64,000 bases of DNA, from the NCBI GenBank assembly GCA_030446805.1, contig JAUJMO010000001.1, forward strand, positions 825,241 to 889,240, in the 5' to 3' direction. A program made the position numbers and the translations under genes. The notes beneath the pieces were generated by a model that saw only the letters and a list, made by a program, of their open reading frames with translations, ran no database searches and was not told the DNA's origin. Positions 8,370 through 17,544 of this stretch are shown here, piece after piece. Origin of the DNA: Caulobacteraceae bacterium. GTDB taxonomy: Bacteria > Pseudomonadota > Alphaproteobacteria > Caulobacterales > Caulobacteraceae. The first letter of the stretch is position 1. Each line of letters opens with the position of its first letter.

Positions 8370-10357
8370 TCCGCCGGCTCCAGCACGGGCGCCCGCCGCG
8401 GGGCGGGAACGGCCAGCCGCAGGCGCCGATCGGACAAGGAAACCAGCCCTCCCAGGGCGATCAGCAGTGGACCCACAAAAATCAGCTTGGCGAAAGGGTT
8501 GTGATAGGCCCGCAGCAGCCACCCTGCAGGCCGCCCGTCCGGACCCGGCCGCCGCTCGCCCAGGACCAGGTACAAATCTCCGGGCCCCGAGCCGCACAGC
8601 GCCACCTCCGAGGTCGTCTGCCGCGAGACCGGATACAGGCGCCGCTCCGGATGGGCGGTGCACACCTCCCGCCCGTTGCGGGAGGCTCGAACCTCCGCCC
8701 GTTCCGCCAGATAGTTCGGTCCCTCCGTCCCGCTCACCCGTTCGAGCGCCAGCTCATAGCCCCCCAGCTTCAGCACGCCCCCGGGCGCCAGGACCCCCAC
8801 CGCTTCCTGTTTTCCAGCCGCCTCCAGACAGGCGCCAAGCACGAACACGCCCAGGCCCAGGTGGGCCAAGGTCGTGCCCCAGGCTCCCGTGGGCAGCCCC
8901 GCCGTGCGGCGGCGCACCTCGGCCCACGGCGCCCGGAACAGCCGCACCCGCTCCACCGCCTCCAACACCGTGCCGGCGACCAGCCAGACCCCCAGCGCTG
9001 CGCCGGCCGCCCCCAGGGCCCGCCCCGGGGTCACCGTCGCGGCGGCCAGCAGGCCCGCGCCCACCGCCAGCGCCGCCGCCAACCACAACCGCTGCAGGGC
9101 CCCCAGCGCGTCCGCCCGCTTCCAGGCCAGCAGCGGCCCAAGCGGCAGGATCAGCATCGCCGCCGCCATGATCGGTGCAAAGGTCAGATTGAAATAGGGC
9201 GGCCCCACCGAGATCGGCCGCCCCGTCGCCGCCTCCGCCATCAGCGGATACAGCGTCCCCAGCACCACCGCCGCCGTCGCCGCCGAAACGAGGAGGTTGT
9301 TGAGCACGATGGAGCCCTCCCGGCTCACCGGCGCGAAGACCCCGCCCGGCGCCAGCGTCCGGGCCCTCCAGGCGAACAGGATGAACCCCGCCCCGGCCGC
9401 CAGCGCGAGGATGGCCAGTAGCAAGGCGCCCCGCGCCGGGTCGACCGCGAAGGCATGCACGGAGGTCAGCACCCCCGAGCGCACGAGGAAGGCTCCAAGC
9501 ATGGCGAAGCTGAACGCGCAGAGCGCCAGGAACACCGTCCAGCCCGCCAGCGCGCCCCGCTTCTCGGTCACCACCGCCGAGTGGAGCAGCGCGGCCCCCG
9601 CCATCCACGGCAGCAGGCTGGCGTTCTCCACCGGGTCCCAGAACCACCAACCCCCCCAGCCCAGTTCGTAATAGGCCCAGAACGCCCCCAGGGTGATGCC
9701 TACCGTGAGCAGGCTGAAGGACCACAAGGTCCAGGGCCGCACCCATCGCGCCCACGCCGCGTCCACTCGCCCCTGGATCAGCGCGGCTACGGCGAAGCTG
9801 AAGACCACGGAGAATCCGACATAGCCCGCGTAGAGAAACGGCGGATGCGCCGCCAGCGCGGGATCCTGCAGCACCGGATTGAGCCCGCGGCCCTCCACCG
9901 GCGCCACCGCCAGCCGGGCGAGCGGGTTGGACGTCGCCACCGTGAACAGCAGGAACAGCGACCCCAGCGCACCCTGCACAGCCACCACCAGCGTGCGCAG
10001 CGCCTCGGGCAGGCATCGGCCATAGACCGCCACCGCGGCGCCGTAGCCGGTCAGCATCAGGCACCACAGCAGCATGGAGCCTTCGTGGTTTCCCCAGGTC
10101 CCGGCCACCCGGTAAAGCAGGGGCTTCTCCGTATGGGAGTTGGCCGCAACCGCCGCCACCGAGAAGTCGGAGGCGAGAAACGCCCAAACCAGCGCCGCCG
10201 CAGCCCCGGCGGTTGCGGCGAAGGCGCCCAGCGCCGCGCCCCGTCCCGCGCCCTGCAAAGCCGCGCCGCCCCGCCATCCCCAGCCGGCCGCCACCACCTG
10301 CACGATCGAAAGGGCCAGCGCCAGGGCCAGGCAGAAGGCGCCCAGTTCGATGATCAA
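8366..10357 (-). CDS. ccmF: heme lyase CcmF (CycK)
   Basis: CcmF is the inner-membrane heme lyase that takes heme from holo-CcmE and ligates it to apocytochrome c. The 663-residue polytopic protein has more than a dozen hydrophobic segments and the tryptophan-rich heme-handling motif WGGWWFWDPVENASLLPW. The usual large C-terminal periplasmic loop is present. Translation starts at a TTG whose last two bases are part of the ccmE stop (TTGA), and the gene ends overlapping ccmH. Length fits the family (about 640-670). Confidence 0.95.
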   Translation of the reverse strand: MIIELGAFCLALALALSIVQVVAAGWGWRGGAALQGAGRGAALGAFAATAGAAAALVWAFLASDFSVAAVAANSHTEKPLLYRVAGTWGNHEGSMLLWCLMLTGYGAAVAVYGRCLPEALRTLVVAVQGALGSLFLLFTVATSNPLARLAVAPVEGRGLNPVLQDPALAAHPPFLYAGYVGFSVVFSFAVAALIQGRVDAAWARWVRPWTLWSFSLLTVGITLGAFWAYYELGWGGWWFWDPVENASLLPWMAGAALLHSAVVTEKRGALAGWTVFLALCAFSFAMLGAFLVRSGVLTSVHAFAVDPARGALLLAILALAAGAGFILFAWRARTLAPGGVFAPVSREGSIVLNNLLVSAATAAVVLGTLYPLMAEAATGRPISVGPPYFNLTFAPIMAAAMLILPLGPLLAWKRADALGALQRLWLAAALAVGAGLLAAATVTPGRALGAAGAALGVWLVAGTVLEAVERVRLFRAPWAEVRRRTAGLPTGAWGTTLAHLGLGVFVLGACLEAAGKQEAVGVLAPGGVLKLGGYELALERVSGTEGPNYLAERAEVRASRNGREVCTAHPERRLYPVSRQTTSEVALCGSGPGDLYLVLGERRPGPDGRPAGWLLRAYHNPFAKLIFVGPLLIALGGLVSLSDRRLRLAVPAPRRAPVLEPAE

Positions 10358-10830
10358 CGTCCGCCCTCGACCAAGGTCGTGGTGGCCACCGGCCGCGCCG
10401 CCGCCTCCAGCCCGCGCTTCAGCTCCGGCGGCATGTAGTTCTCGTCGTGCTTGGCCAGCACCTGCTGCGCCGCGAACACGCCGTCCGCGCCCAACCGCCC
10501 CTGGGCCACCACCCCCTGCCCTTCCCGGAACAGATCGGGCAGGTCCCCACGGTAGCGAACCGGCAGGCTGGCGCTTCCGTCCTCCACCGTGAAGCTCACC
10601 GCGCCCGCGTCCTCATGTCGGACGCTGCCGGCGCGCACCATGCCGCCCACGCGCACGACCCGCTCGGGCGAGATCGCCGCCGCGGCCGCTTGGGACGGCG
10701 TGTAAAAATAAGACACCCCCTCGCGCAGGCCCCAGAGCGCGAGCCCCACCGCGCCCGCCAGCACGGGCGCGATCACGGCGATCGCCAGCAGGCGACCGCG
10801 CGCCTTGCGGGAACGGGGCAACAACGACAT
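10354..10830 (-). CDS. ccmE: heme chaperone CcmE (CycJ)
   Basis: CcmE binds heme covalently in the periplasm and passes it to CcmF. The 158-residue protein has a short N-terminal membrane anchor (about 12-34), a beta-barrel OB-fold domain and the heme-binding motif LAKHDENYMPPE, with H128 as the covalent attachment site and Y132 as axial ligand. The ATG at 10830 lies 18 bp after the ccmI stop. The end overlaps the ccmF start. Confidence 0.95.
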   Translation of the reverse strand: MSLLPRSRKARGRLLAIAVIAPVLAGAVGLALWGLREGVSYFYTPSQAAAAAISPERVVRVGGMVRAGSVRHEDAGAVSFTVEDGSASLPVRYRGDLPDLFREGQGVVAQGRLGADGVFAAQQVLAKHDENYMPPELKRGLEAAARPVATTTLVEGGR

Positions 10831-10848
10831 GGCGCTCAGATAGTCGGC

Positions 10849-11940
10849 TTAACGCCCGCCGCGAAGCGCCCCGGTGGGCGATCGACCTCGGCTGCGCCCT
10901 TCCGCCGCCGCCGTCTCCAGTTCGGCGATCACTTCCGGTCGTCCGCTGAACAGGCGCCGTGCTTCGGCCAGCGCCGCCGCCTGCTCCGCTTCGCGCCCCA
11001 GCACGCCATAAGCACGCACCAGCCGCGCCCACCCTTGCGGATCCAAGGGCTCCGCGCGCAACCGTGCGGCCAGACCGGCCACCATGTTGGAGATGGCGGC
11101 GTCCACCTCCGGCGCGGTCGGCGCGTCAACCGCCGCCAGCTCCGATTGCAGCGCGGCCCGACGCGGGTCGGCAGGCGCCAGATCGGCGGTCAGCGCGCGC
11201 CAAACGGCCTGCCCCCCGGCCCGGTCCCCCTCCGCGAAGGCCGCCCGTCCCAGCCAATACCGCGCGTCCGGATCGCCCGGCGCCAATTGCAAGGCGCGGC
11301 GCAGCACGGTTCGCGCCTCGTCCACCGCCGGGGTCTCCAGCCCCAGCAGCGCCTCCCCCAGCGTGGTCCACCGCTCGGCGCGGCCGGGCTCCAGCCGTGC
11401 GGCGGCCTCAGCCGCCCGAACGGCGCCGAAGCCGTCGCCCGCCGCGGCTCGCGCCCGCGCCAGTTGTCCGAAAGCCTCCGGATCGTTCGGCCGCTCCCGC
11501 ACAATGCGTCCCAGGACGGCGGCGGCCTGATCGGGCCCCAAGCTCTCCGGCGAGGACCGCCATTCCGAAAGCCGGCCCGCATAGCCCTGGTCCGGCGCGC
11601 CGGGCGCCCCGACCGCCAGATAGATGCCGGCCGCCAGCACGGGGGCCGCCATACAGAGAGCCGGGGCCGCCCAGGGGGGCGCGCGTCCCCCGGTCGCCTC
11701 CGCGGTCTCCGCCGCCCGCAGCAGCCGCCGCCCAGCCTCCGCCCGCGCCGCCTCGCGTTCCGTGTCGGCCAACAGCCCGCGCCGGGCGAGCGCGTCGATC
11801 TCGCCCAGGAGCCGCCGGTGCGTGTCCACGGTCGGATCGGCCGCCGGTCCACCGGCGCGCGCCCGCTGAGCCGCAAACAGCAGCCCGACGGCCGCTCCCG
11901 CCGACAACAGCGCCGCCGCCAGGCCGAACGCGATCACCAT
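10849..11940 (-). CDS. ccmI: cytochrome c maturation protein CcmI (CycH)
   Basis: CcmI holds apocytochrome c for the heme lyase. The 363-residue protein has an N-terminal membrane helix (MVIAFGLAAALLSAG), a cytoplasmic coiled segment (THRRLLGEIDALARRGLL), a second membrane helix around 90-110 and a C-terminal TPR domain (LGRIVRERPNDPEAFGQLAR, ARLEPGRAERWTTLGEALL and similar repeats). It is the first gene of the cycHJKL block; the preceding 198 bp (11941-12138) hold no gene and probably carry the promoter. Confidence 0.93.
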   Translation of the reverse strand: MVIAFGLAAALLSAGAAVGLLFAAQRARAGGPAADPTVDTHRRLLGEIDALARRGLLADTEREAARAEAGRRLLRAAETAEATGGRAPPWAAPALCMAAPVLAAGIYLAVGAPGAPDQGYAGRLSEWRSSPESLGPDQAAAVLGRIVRERPNDPEAFGQLARARAAAGDGFGAVRAAEAAARLEPGRAERWTTLGEALLGLETPAVDEARTVLRRALQLAPGDPDARYWLGRAAFAEGDRAGGQAVWRALTADLAPADPRRAALQSELAAVDAPTAPEVDAAISNMVAGLAARLRAEPLDPQGWARLVRAYGVLGREAEQAAALAEARRLFSGRPEVIAELETAAAEGRSRGRSPTGALRGGR

Positions 11941-12138
11941 GCCTGTCTCACGCGCGCCATGTAGGCGGCCAGCGCCGGCGTGTCAGGTTCCCGCACCCTT
12001 CATGGGGCGGGATTGCGCGGGAGGAGGACAGCCGGGCGGCGGAGGAGGTCCTCGCCAAGCCTCCCTCGGCTCCGCCGAACTTCCAGCTCTGGGAGAGGCA
12101 CGCCAAGAGGAGATTCCAGGCCCAGGCGCCGGGTCCGC

Positions 12139-13365
12139 CTAGCGTCCGTACTCCCCGCCCAAGGCCAGCATGGCCGCGCGCTGAGGCACCGAAAAGCCGT
12201 CCAGCGGCTCCGTCTCGCCCTCTCGGATCGCCTGCAGCAGGGCCGGGGTCAGCGCCGAACTGAGCGACCAGTTCCAATAGCGCAACACGGTCTGGGCCCG
12301 GTCCACCGCCATGCTGTCATAGGTGATCATGACCCGCTCCAGCGGCGGCAGAAGAGCGCCCGAGGAGTCTGTCTCCGGCCGCCGCAATCCCCGCCAGATC
12401 GCCCGCACGGCGGCCTTGGGCAGCCCCGCCGCCTTGCACAGAATGGCGATCGGCTCGCCGCCTTCGTCGGCCAGGATCTTGGCCCCGGTCATGGGCTTGA
12501 TCCCGGACAAATAGCTGATCTCCTCGGCGATCTCGCGCGTCAATCCGCTCTGCGCCTGCCGCACGGCGTCCTCCAGGCTCCCGAACGGGCTCTTGTCGAT
12601 GGCCGCCCGGTTCCGCTGCCGCCGCTCAATGAACTGCAGCGCCTTGCGCGAACTGGCGTCCTGCCAGCCTTCAGCCGCGGCGATCGGGAACACGTCGCCC
12701 GCCATGTCCTGCAGCACCTCACGGCTCACCGCGAATCTTTGGAGGATGGTGCGCCGCGCCTCGGCGTCCGCCCACCAGAACATCACATAGGCCTGGCTGG
12801 GCCGAAGCTCGCGCCGCCGCAGCACCCAGGGGATCAGCGAGAGCTCGTCCCGCGAAGCGGCCACGATCACGTCCATTGTAGGCTGCGACAGTCGAGCAGT
12901 CTCGTTCCGGAGCAGGGTCTGGATCACCGCGGGCTCGGCGCGCTCCAGCAGGGCCTCACCCACGATCTCGGCCAGGTCGCGTCGGCGCGCCACCAGCTTG
13001 CGGTGCTCGGTGGCCGCGTTCATCACCACCATCACCAAGTCTGCGTCCGTGAGCGCATGGCTGTCCTCGAGCAGCGGCTGGGCCACCTCCGCCTCGTCCA
13101 GCAAGAGCCGGCGAAGCAGATTGTTGGGGGCGTCCGCCAACTGGCACATCCGCCGCGCGGTGCGCGTGCGCTCGGCGACCGAGGCGTCGTTGAGCATCTC
13201 CACCAGCAGGTCGGCGGTCATGGCCCGCTCAAAGGTGTTCACCCGCGAAGACGGCAGGCACACGACGTCCGTAAGCCGTTTCAGCAGGGTGGTGCGCGAA
13301 CGCGGGGCGGGCGCCTCGGGCGTGTCCCGCGAAAGGTCGGAATAGCTCAACGCAGCTTCGGCCAT
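12139..13365 (-). CDS. DUF2336 family protein
   Basis: The 408-residue, mostly helical, soluble protein resembles the DUF2336 family common in Caulobacterales and relatives, whose function is not established. It shows repeated helical units (for example DLLVEMLNDASVAERTRTAR, LLLDEAEVAQPLLEDS, DLVMVVMNAATEHRKL) like HEAT-type repeats. There is no signal peptide. It starts at the ATG at 13365 and is divergent from the MaoC gene, with an 89-bp shared upstream region. I am confident that it is a gene and moderately confident of the family name. Confidence 0.8.
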   Translation of the reverse strand: MAEAALSYSDLSRDTPEAPAPRSRTTLLKRLTDVVCLPSSRVNTFERAMTADLLVEMLNDASVAERTRTARRMCQLADAPNNLLRRLLLDEAEVAQPLLEDSHALTDADLVMVVMNAATEHRKLVARRRDLAEIVGEALLERAEPAVIQTLLRNETARLSQPTMDVIVAASRDELSLIPWVLRRRELRPSQAYVMFWWADAEARRTILQRFAVSREVLQDMAGDVFPIAAAEGWQDASSRKALQFIERRQRNRAAIDKSPFGSLEDAVRQAQSGLTREIAEEISYLSGIKPMTGAKILADEGGEPIAILCKAAGLPKAAVRAIWRGLRRPETDSSGALLPPLERVMITYDSMAVDRAQTVLRYWNWSLSSALTPALLQAIREGETEPLDGFSVPQRAAMLALGGEYGR

Positions 13366-13454
13366 GGCCTGCCGACCCTGCGGCCAGGATGGTTAAGGCC
13401 GGGTGTGCTTTCCCGCCGCTTGCCGCGGCCAGTCGCGGGCTCTAGCCAAGGTCC

Positions 13455-13955
13455 ATGCGCCAAATCCTGCTCGCCGAATTGCCCGAACTCGTCGGCCAGG
13501 AATTGGGCGTCTCGGACTGGGTCACGGTTGACCAGGAGCGGGTGGACCGCTTCGCCCAGGCCACGGGGGATCACCAATGGATTCACGTCGATGTTGAGCG
13601 CGCGACCGCCGAACTCGGCGGGACCATCGCCCACGGCTACCTGACCCTGTCGCTCATCCCCATGCTGTCGCAGAGCATGATCGCCTTCGTGGGCGTGATC
13701 CGGGGCATCAACTACGGGTGCAACAAGGTCCGCTTCACCAATGTCGTCCGTGTGCCGACTCGGGTTCGGCTGCGCCAGTCGGTGCTGGCCTGCGACAAGC
13801 GCGCCGGGGGCCTCCAGCTCGTCACCGAGTGCACGATCGAGATCGAAGGAGAGACCCGCCCGGCCTGCGTCGCCGAGACGGTGGCGATCCTCTACGGAGA
13901 GCGCCCCGCCCGGGGAGCTGACCCGCCGCCGTCACCTCGGTCGTTACGCGGCTAG
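13455..13955 (+). CDS. MaoC-like (R)-specific enoyl-CoA hydratase
   Basis: The 166-residue hot-dog fold protein carries the hydratase-2 motif [14 protein letters not shown], with catalytic D39 and H44, followed by the acyl-binding stretch [16 protein letters not shown]. Proteins of this size hydrate trans-2-enoyl-CoA to (R)-3-hydroxyacyl-CoA for polyhydroxyalkanoate or other acyl pathways; the substrate cannot be told from the sequence. The ATG at 13455 is the first start after the divergent promoter region. Confidence 0.88.
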   Translation: MRQILLAELPELVGQELGVSDWVTVDQERVDRFAQATGDHQWIHVDVERATAELGGTIAHGYLTLSLIPMLSQSMIAFVGVIRGINYGCNKVRFTNVVRVPTRVRLRQSVLACDKRAGGLQLVTECTIEIEGETRPACVAETVAILYGERPARGADPPPSPRSLRG

Positions 13956-13999
13956 CAGAGGCTTGGACTTTCCGGTGCGGAGCCCTAAGCCCCGCGCCC

Positions 14000-14866
14000 A
14001 TGTCCGACCCCGCCGTCCAGATCACCGCGCGTGGCCCGCGCGCCCAGGCCGAAGCCGCCGCGGCCCTGCTCGACGCCGACCCGCAGCTGGAAGGCGCCAC
14101 CTATTCCATCCTGGAGGAGGACGAGGACGCGGACGTTTGGCGCATCGACGCCTATCCCACCTCGACGCAAGAGGCCGATGGCATCCGCACCGCCCTCGCC
14201 CGCTTCCCCCTTTCCGTCGCCACCGAAGAGCTCGCGGACGCCGACTGGCTGGCCATGGCGCTCTCCGGTCTGCCTCCGGTGCGGGCCGGCCGCTTCTTTA
14301 TCTACGGCGCGCACGACCGTGGCCGGACGCCGGAAGACACCGTCAACCTGCGCATCGAGGCCGGCGCCGCCTTCGGTACCGGCCACCACGGCACCACCAC
14401 CGGCTGTCTCGAAGCCTATGACCGCCTGCTCTCGGAAGGCGCGACCTTCGCCAAGGTTCTGGACGTGGGCTGCGGCACGGGCGTGCTCGCCATCGCGGCC
14501 GCCCGCACAGGTTCGCCCACGGCGCTCGGCACCGACATCGACCCCGTGTCCGTCCGCATCGCCAACGAGAACGCCGCCCTCAACGACGCGGGCGCCCGTT
14601 TCATCCACGCCGCCGGCCTCGAGGATCCGGCGGTCGCGGACGAAGCTCCTTTCGACCTCGCCTTCGCCAACATCCTGGCCCAGCCTCTGATCGAGCTCGC
14701 CGCCGACATCCACGCCGCCCTGCGCCCTGGTGGAACCACCATACTGTCGGGCCTGCTCCGGACTCAGGAAGAGGCCGTGCGCACCGCCTACGAAGCCGCC
14801 GGCTTCACCCCCGCGAACGTTCTGCATAAGGACGCCTGGGCCACCCTGGTGCTCACCCGGAGGTAG
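14000..14866 (+). CDS. prmA: ribosomal protein L11 methyltransferase PrmA
   Basis: PrmA trimethylates ribosomal protein L11 using S-adenosylmethionine. The 288-residue protein has an N-terminal substrate-recognition domain and a C-terminal class I methyltransferase domain. The latter has motif [17 protein letters not shown] and the PrmA signature [11 protein letters not shown]-like stretch ([19 protein letters not shown]) plus [12 protein letters not shown]. Its 3' end overlaps the 3' end of tlyA on the opposite strand by 14 bp. Confidence 0.94.
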   Translation: MSDPAVQITARGPRAQAEAAAALLDADPQLEGATYSILEEDEDADVWRIDAYPTSTQEADGIRTALARFPLSVATEELADADWLAMALSGLPPVRAGRFFIYGAHDRGRTPEDTVNLRIEAGAAFGTGHHGTTTGCLEAYDRLLSEGATFAKVLDVGCGTGVLAIAAARTGSPTALGTDIDPVSVRIANENAALNDAGARFIHAAGLEDPAVADEAPFDLAFANILAQPLIELAADIHAALRPGGTTILSGLLRTQEEAVRTAYEAAGFTPANVLHKDAWATLVLTRR

Positions 14867-15602
14867 GCTCCGGCCGGGCCGCCCATACCAGCGTCTCCAC
14901 GGCGCCCCCACCACCCGCGATCGGGCTCTCCGCCTGGCCCCGCACCGCCCAGCCCTGAGTCTCCAGCCAGCTCTGGACGTCCGCCACCGCCTCAGCGCGG
15001 GCGAGCGGGTCGCGCACCAGCCCGCCCTTGCCCACCCGCTCCGGCCCCACTTCGAACTGCGGTTTGACCAGGGCCACCAGTTCCGCCCCGGGCGCGCTCA
15101 ACCCCAAGGCCGCCCCCAGCACCTTTCCGAGGCCGATGAAGCTGGCGTCGCAGACCACCAGCCTCACCGCCTCCGGGACGAGCACCCTGTCCAGCCGCCT
15201 GGCGTCCACGCCCTCCAGCGGCACAACGCGCGGGTCCGTCGCCAGCCGCGGGTGCAGCTGCCCGCGACCGACGTCCACTGCATAGACCCGCGCCGCGCCC
15301 CGGCTCAGCAGCACTTGGGTGAACCCGCCGGTCGAGGCGCCCACGTCGAGGCACACGCGTCGCTCCACCGCGATCGGCCAGAGCTCCAGCGCATGGACCA
15401 GCTTCAGCGCCCCGCGGCCGACCCAGGGGTGGGCCGGCTCCGCCGCGATGACCGCGTCGGGCGCCACCGTCGCTCCGGGCTTGCGCGCCACCGTTCCGTC
15501 CACGGTCACCCGCCCCGCCGCGATGGCCGCAGCAGCCTTGGCGCGACTCTCGAACAGCCCCACACGCGTGAGGCGGATGTCCAGCCGCTCCCCGCCCGGC
15601 AT
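14853..15602 (-). CDS. tlyA: rRNA 2'-O-methyltransferase TlyA
   Basis: TlyA methylates 16S and/or 23S rRNA on ribose 2'-OH. The 249-residue protein has an N-terminal S4 RNA-binding domain ([20 protein letters not shown]) and an FtsJ-type methyltransferase domain with motif [17 protein letters not shown] and catalytic-region [11 protein letters not shown]. It starts 2 bp after the stop of the acetyltransferase gene, so the two form an operon. Some homologs are called hemolysin A; the rRNA role is the better supported one. Confidence 0.9.
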   Translation of the reverse strand: MPGGERLDIRLTRVGLFESRAKAAAAIAAGRVTVDGTVARKPGATVAPDAVIAAEPAHPWVGRGALKLVHALELWPIAVERRVCLDVGASTGGFTQVLLSRGAARVYAVDVGRGQLHPRLATDPRVVPLEGVDARRLDRVLVPEAVRLVVCDASFIGLGKVLGAALGLSAPGAELVALVKPQFEVGPERVGKGGLVRDPLARAEAVADVQSWLETQGWAVRGQAESPIAGGGGAVETLVWAARPEPTSG

Positions 15603-15604
15603 GC

Positions 15605-16141
15605 CTAGGGCCGCCGCCGCTCGAACAGCACGGTCGGATGCCCTTTGAAGACGGTCTCCTGGAAAGGGCGGTAGCCGTGGCGCTCGGCCAGTCGCAGGGA
15701 CGGACCGTTCTCAGGGTGGATCAGGCACACGGTCCGAGGCCACCTTTCGTCCGCCCAGGCCAGGGCGGCCGCCACAGCCTCTCCGGCCAGGCCTCGTCCC
15801 TGCATCTCCGGGGCGATCGCCCAGCCCATTTCGGGCGCTCCCGAAAAGGCCGCCCCCAGGCCGCGCCGGCCGTCGCCGAAGCCCACCTCCCCCACAAAGC
15901 GCCCTCCGCTTCGCTCACGGACCACCCAGAAGCCATATCCCAGCAGCGACCAGAATCCGGCGTAGCGCATCAATCGATTCCAGACCTCGTCCTCGGCCGG
16001 AACGACCCCGCCCACGAAGCGGGTGGTGAGAGGGCTGGACCACAGCGCCAGGCTGTCCCCGAAGTCTTCCAGCCTGTGAGGCCGCATGGCCAGCCGCGCC
16101 GTGCACAGCACCGGCCCCGTGTCCGCCTCCGTCCCGTCCAT
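15605..16141 (-). CDS. GNAT family N-acetyltransferase
   Basis: The 178-residue protein matches the RimJ-like GNAT branch. It has an early TARLAMRPHRLEDFGD strand-helix, the acetyl-CoA-binding EMQGRGLAGEAVAAAL (Q/R-x-x-G-x-A) and the late ENGPSLRLAERHGYRP motif. The start at 16141 has a strong GGGAGGG site; an in-frame extension to 16324 has no supporting site. The substrate is unknown. It is co-transcribed with tlyA. Confidence 0.85.
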   Translation of the reverse strand: MDGTEADTGPVLCTARLAMRPHRLEDFGDSLALWSSPLTTRFVGGVVPAEDEVWNRLMRYAGFWSLLGYGFWVVRERSGGRFVGEVGFGDGRRGLGAAFSGAPEMGWAIAPEMQGRGLAGEAVAAALAWADERWPRTVCLIHPENGPSLRLAERHGYRPFQETVFKGHPTVLFERRRP

Positions 16142-16314
16142 CGCACCCTCCCGGCCCGCGCCGCCAGCGTCCGGGACGCGTGACCGCACTCGCGCTACGC
16201 TCCCCTGCGTCGGCCTTGCAAGTTCGCCCGCCCCGCCGCTACCACGCCACACAACCGACCAACTCTGCCGCAAGCATAACAGCCCAGGTCCCCGCGACCG
16301 GGGCGGAGCGCACC

Positions 16315-17388
16315 ATGCAGCCACCCCGTTCCAAGGATCAGCGGCCCGCCCCCGCCAATCCCTTCGCGCGGCCCTCCCCCTACGGCTCCCTCAAGTCCAT
16401 GGAGCTCATGCCGGCGCCTTCGGCCGCGCCCGCCGAGCCGCGGGCTAGGCCTCAGTCCGCCCCCGCAGCGCCTCCGGCCGGGCCCAAGACCGACCAGTAC
16501 CTCAGCGTTCCCGCCCGCCGCGAGCCGGCGCCCGCTCCGCGCCCCGTCTCCCAGCCCGCGCCCGCCGGCCTGATCAGCGTCCCCGCCCCCAAGGACCCCG
16601 TGGGCGGATTTCGCCCGCAGCCCGCGGCCGCGGCCCCCGCCCCGCCGCCGGCTGCGTCAGCCCCGATAGCACTGGTGGAGGCCGCCCCTGCGCCGATACC
16701 GACGCCCCGCCGCGGTCTGCCCATCACCGTGACGCCTGACCCGGCGCCCCCTCCCCCGGCGCCCGCAGCCCGCCCGCCCGAAGCCGTTGAAGCGGCCACG
16801 CCATTCAGCGTTCCGCGCGCGGCCCTGCGCTCCAAGGGTGGCAAGCGCGGTCCTGACCGCCTGGCGATCGGGGCCGTCCTGCTGGCCATTGTTGGGGTCG
16901 GCGCGGCCTGGCTGATCTCCCGTCCGTCCGAGCCGGAGCCCGCGCCCGCCGTAGCCGCCGCTCCCGCCGCTCCCGCCGCGCCTTCCGCCCGGCCCGCAAC
17001 GAGCGAGGCGCCCACGACGCCGCCGACCCCTCCGCCCGTCGCGGTCGAAACGCCACCGGCGCCGGCGCCGGTCCTTGGCGCCGCTCAGCCTGCTCCCCTG
17101 TCGAGACAATCGCGCCCAGTGGAGGGCACCCGGAGAGTTCCGGTCCGGGCCGGCGCCCGCCCAGCCCGTGCGGCTCAGCCGGCGCAAGCGGCACGGGCGC
17201 CCACGCCCGCGCCTAGGCCCGCGCCCAGTGCCACAGCAGAGGCGCCGGCGCCTGCCCCCGCGCCTGTCCAGGTCCCGCCGCTGGTGCTGCCGCCGCCTCG
17301 CGCGGCCCAGCCCGCTCCGCCGCCCCCGCCCGTGATCCGGCCGCCGGCGGACCCTGACGCCCCGGTGACCACAGGCCCCGAGGGCTGA
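16315..17388 (+). CDS. proline/alanine-rich single-pass membrane protein
   Basis: I do not recognise the family. The 357-residue protein is dominated by Pro and Ala. A cytoplasmic-looking N-terminal region (about 1-180, very Pro-rich) leads to one membrane helix at about 183-203 (LAIGAVLLAIVGVGAAWLIS). Long Ala/Pro/Val-rich repeats follow to the end. The ATG at 16315 has GGAG upstream; an earlier in-frame ATG at 16180 lacks one and would overlap the divergent GNAT promoter. The architecture resembles TonB-like or periplasm-spanning proteins, but there is no TonB C-terminal domain. Low complexity makes homology calls unreliable. Confidence 0.65.
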   Translation: MQPPRSKDQRPAPANPFARPSPYGSLKSMELMPAPSAAPAEPRARPQSAPAAPPAGPKTDQYLSVPARREPAPAPRPVSQPAPAGLISVPAPKDPVGGFRPQPAAAAPAPPPAASAPIALVEAAPAPIPTPRRGLPITVTPDPAPPPPAPAARPPEAVEAATPFSVPRAALRSKGGKRGPDRLAIGAVLLAIVGVGAAWLISRPSEPEPAPAVAAAPAAPAAPSARPATSEAPTTPPTPPPVAVETPPAPAPVLGAAQPAPLSRQSRPVEGTRRVPVRAGARPARAAQPAQAARAPTPAPRPAPSATAEAPAPAPAPVQVPPLVLPPPRAAQPAPPPPPVIRPPADPDAPVTTGPEG

Positions 17389-17544
17389 ATAGCTCGGTTC
17401 GGGTCTCGGCACCCGGGACCCGACGCGCCCCGCGCCAGCTTCCTGTGTGGGGAACATCCGCGGCGGCAGGCCCGCTTGAAGGGGTTCAGGTCCTTCTCGA
17501 CCGGCTCCGCCGACAACCACCCGCAAGCGGGAGAACGCAGGTCA

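Noticed and set aside
7794-10357. Apparent absence of ccmG between ccmF and ccmH
   Set aside because: The cycHJKL order in alphaproteobacteria places ccmG elsewhere, so nothing is missing here.
13985-14914. Long minus-strand frame opposite prmA
   Set aside because: It is Gly/Arg-rich, has no motif and covers the clear PrmA coding sequence.
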